DNA of 64,000 nt, from NCBI RefSeq assembly GCF_039543185.1, contig NZ_BAABJG010000035.1, positions 1-64,000 on the forward strand. Reading direction: 5' to 3'. The notes beneath the pieces are model-generated. The model was not told the DNA's origin. It was given only the letters and a program-made list of their open reading frames with translations, and did no database searches. This document shows, in pieces, positions 62,533-64,000 of the stretch. The translations under genes and the position numbers were made by a program. Position 1 is the stretch's first letter; every line of letters begins with the position of its first letter. Source of the DNA: Paenibacillus_S vulneris (GTDB taxonomy: Bacteria; Bacillota; Bacilli; Paenibacillales; NBRC-103111).

Positions 62533-64000
62533 TCTCCTGTCTCCCCTTTATGCGGGCCCGGGCGTTGACCGCGGGGCTGCCTTATGGGATTCCACGCCCC
62601 CGTCATGTGGGGACGTTTGGTCATGAGCCAGCGCGGAGCGCGCCAGAGTACATCGTTCAGGCTGCGCCACTGCATCGGGGCCAGGGGGGCCATATACGGA
62701 GCGCCGAACGAACGCAGTTTGAACAGGTGATTCAGAATGAGAATGCCTCCCATAATCAATCCCAGCAGCCCAAGAAAGCCGGCAAGCACCATCATGGGGA
62801 ACCGCAGCAGCCTGATGGCAATGCCGACGGTAAAACGGGGGGCCATAAACGACGCGACGCCCGTAATGGCCACGACCATTACCATCGGCGCAGAAACGAT
62901 ACCCGCTGCAATGGCCGCCTGACCGATGACCAGCGCTCCGACAATACTGACGGCGGTGCCGATTTGCTTCGGCAGCCGCGCGCCGGCTTCGCGCAGCGCT
63001 TCAAACATGGATTCCATCAACAATGCCTCGATAATGGCGGGAAACGGGATTTGTTCCCGGGATCTTGCCATTGTAATCAACAAAGCGTTCGGTATCATTT
63101 CCTGATGGTAACTAATAACCGCAACGTAAAAGGACGGCCCCAGCAAAGAGATCAAAAAGAAGAAATAGCGCAGCCAGCGTATTGCGGTACCTACAACAAA
63201 CCGCTCGTAATAATCTTCCGGCGACTGCAACAAGGAATAGAAGGTAATCGGTGCAATCAGCACGCTGGGCGTACCGTCGATCAAAACGACGACGTGTCCT
63301 TCGAGCAAGTAAGCGCTCGCCACATCCGGCCTTTCGGTGGAAAGCAATTGCGGGAACGGGGAGAACGGGTTGTCCTCGATCAGTTCTTCGATGTACACGC
63401 TCTCCAAAATGCCGTCGATCTCGATTCGTTGCAGACGGTTCGTCATTTCTTCCACCAAAGCAGGGGCTGCAACCCCCTCCAAGTAGGCGAGCGCAATCTG
63501 CGTGCTCGTATAAGTCCCCATGCTCATCGTGACGATTTTGAGATGGGGAGTTCGGATTTTACGCCGCAACAAAGCCGTATTGGTGCGAAGCGACTCGATG
63601 AACCCTTCCCGCGGTCCGCGTAACACCGATTCGGCGGACGGCTCGTCGATGGCCCGTTTTTCCCATTTCGGCAAGCCGATCGCCAGTCCGTGAGGCTCAC
63701 GTTCCATCAGCAATACGGGATTGCCGCCGGATATTTCTTCAAGCACCTTGGCAATCGTATCCACCGGCTTTATCGAGGAGACGGCAATTTTTCCGCGAAT
63801 GTCTGCCAGCGTGCAATCCATAGGGAAATCCTGTTGCAACGGAGCGAGCACATGTTGATCCACTTCTTCGATATGAGCCAGACCGTCGATGTAAACGAGC
63901 ACAGCCTCCATGCGATTGCCTATGCAGAACTCGTGAAAAATCACGTCAGAACAACGAGTATACAAGCGCTGAAGCGCCTGAACATTCTCGGCCAGATTTG
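62529..64000 (-). CDS. Spore germinant receptor A subunit (GerAA-type), second operon, 5' end outside the window
   Basis: The frame stays open to the right edge (NLAENVQALQRLYTR lies upstream of the first in-window ATG), so the gene starts beyond 64000. Soluble-domain landmarks VLIDGTPSVLIAPITFY and membrane-part landmarks LGPSFYVAVISYHQEMIPNA and GAPYMAPLAPMQW are present. The C-terminus is rich in Arg/Pro (RPHMTGAWNPIRQPRG). First known gene of the A-C-small-B leftward operon. Confidence 0.93.
   Translation of the reverse strand, partial: NLAENVQALQRLYTRCSDVIFHEFCIGNRMEAVLVYIDGLAHIEEVDQHVLAPLQQDFPMDCTLADIRGKIAVSSIKPVDTIAKVLEEISGGNPVLLMEREPHGLAIGLPKWEKRAIDEPSAESVLRGPREGFIESLRTNTALLRRKIRTPHLKIVTMSMGTYTSTQIALAYLEGVAAPALVEEMTNRLQRIEIDGILESVYIEELIEDNPFSPFPQLLSTERPDVASAYLLEGHVVVLIDGTPSVLIAPITFYSLLQSPEDYYERFVVGTAIRWLRYFFFLISLLGPSFYVAVISYHQEMIPNALLITMARSREQIPFPAIIEALLMESMFEALREAGARLPKQIGTAVSIVGALVIGQAAIAAGIVSAPMVMVVAITGVASFMAPRFTVGIAIRLLRFPMMVLAGFLGLLGLIMGGILILNHLFKLRSFGAPYMAPLAPMQWRSLNDVLWRAPRWLMTKRPHMTGAWNPIRQPRGQRPGPHKGETGD

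Noticed and set aside
1..64000. CRISPR arrays, tRNA genes, complete prophage
   Set aside because: I saw no regularly spaced repeats, no tRNA fold and no structural phage genes; the NlpC/sigma/ArpU set is only an element fragment.

Overview
The window looks like chromosomal DNA of a spore-forming Firmicute, most likely Paenibacillaceae (Paenibacillus or Brevibacillus type). The signs are two gerA-type germinant-receptor operons, a Spo0E/Sda-like sporulation regulator, remnants of an S-layer-homology (SLH) protein and of a 7TMR-DISM hybrid kinase with a BTAD regulator, strong Shine-Dalgarno (SD) sites, frequent GTG/TTG starts and tandem rRNA-type promoters. The assignment rests on gene content only.

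Layout. 1-180: tandem rrn-type promoters read leftward out of the window. 0.2-4.3 kb: a C39-like peptidase, a dead histidine kinase and a NERD-domain helicase. 4.5-21.4 kb: a large surface-glycan locus. A leftward pair (a glycerophosphotransferase-like protein fused to a seven-repeat propeller, and a TylF-like methyltransferase) diverges from a ten-gene rightward operon. That operon holds the GDP-D-glycero-alpha-D-manno-heptose pathway (hddA, an epimerase, a fused hddC-gmhB, gmhA), glycosyltransferases, a cytidylyltransferase-like protein, a short-chain dehydrogenase/reductase (SDR) and a second glycerophosphotransferase-like protein. An FkbM methyltransferase and a DUF2325 coiled-coil protein follow leftward.

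21.5-36 kb is accessory DNA. It carries a predicted nuclease with a RAMA domain, a HEPN protein with a small partner, an XRE regulator, and a BcgI-like restriction-modification pair whose methylase subunit has its own nuclease motif. Mobile scars follow: an IS3 remnant, a broken tyrosine integrase, a large serine recombinase with a small SHOCT-like partner and a possible upstream structured RNA, and an IS3-family element lying directly against a Tn3 transposase fragment.

36-44 kb is a metal and anion section: ArsR with a SulP transporter and matching operator-like palindromes, then a leftward arsR-acr3-arsC operon, then a rightward set of a Cys-rich MarR regulator, a frameshifted ArsO-like monooxygenase, a 59-aa Cys-ending protein and arsM. 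44-48 kb holds a fragment of an integrative element (NlpC/P60 hydrolase, DUF6075 protein, sigma-like factor, ArpU-like regulator). 48.5-52.4 kb has one intact NarL regulator and then decayed SLH, hybrid-kinase and BTAD genes.

52.6-64 kb is sporulation, germination and c-di-GMP signalling. A gerAB-gerAA-gerAC operon, a Spo0E/Sda-like fusion and an XRE regulator come first. A c-di-GMP-I riboswitch then precedes an EAL gene, an unknown gene and a CBS-GGDEF gene. A second, leftward ger operon runs off the right edge. Several broken genes differ from intact relatives by single bases, so either real decay or assembly errors at homopolymers should be considered.
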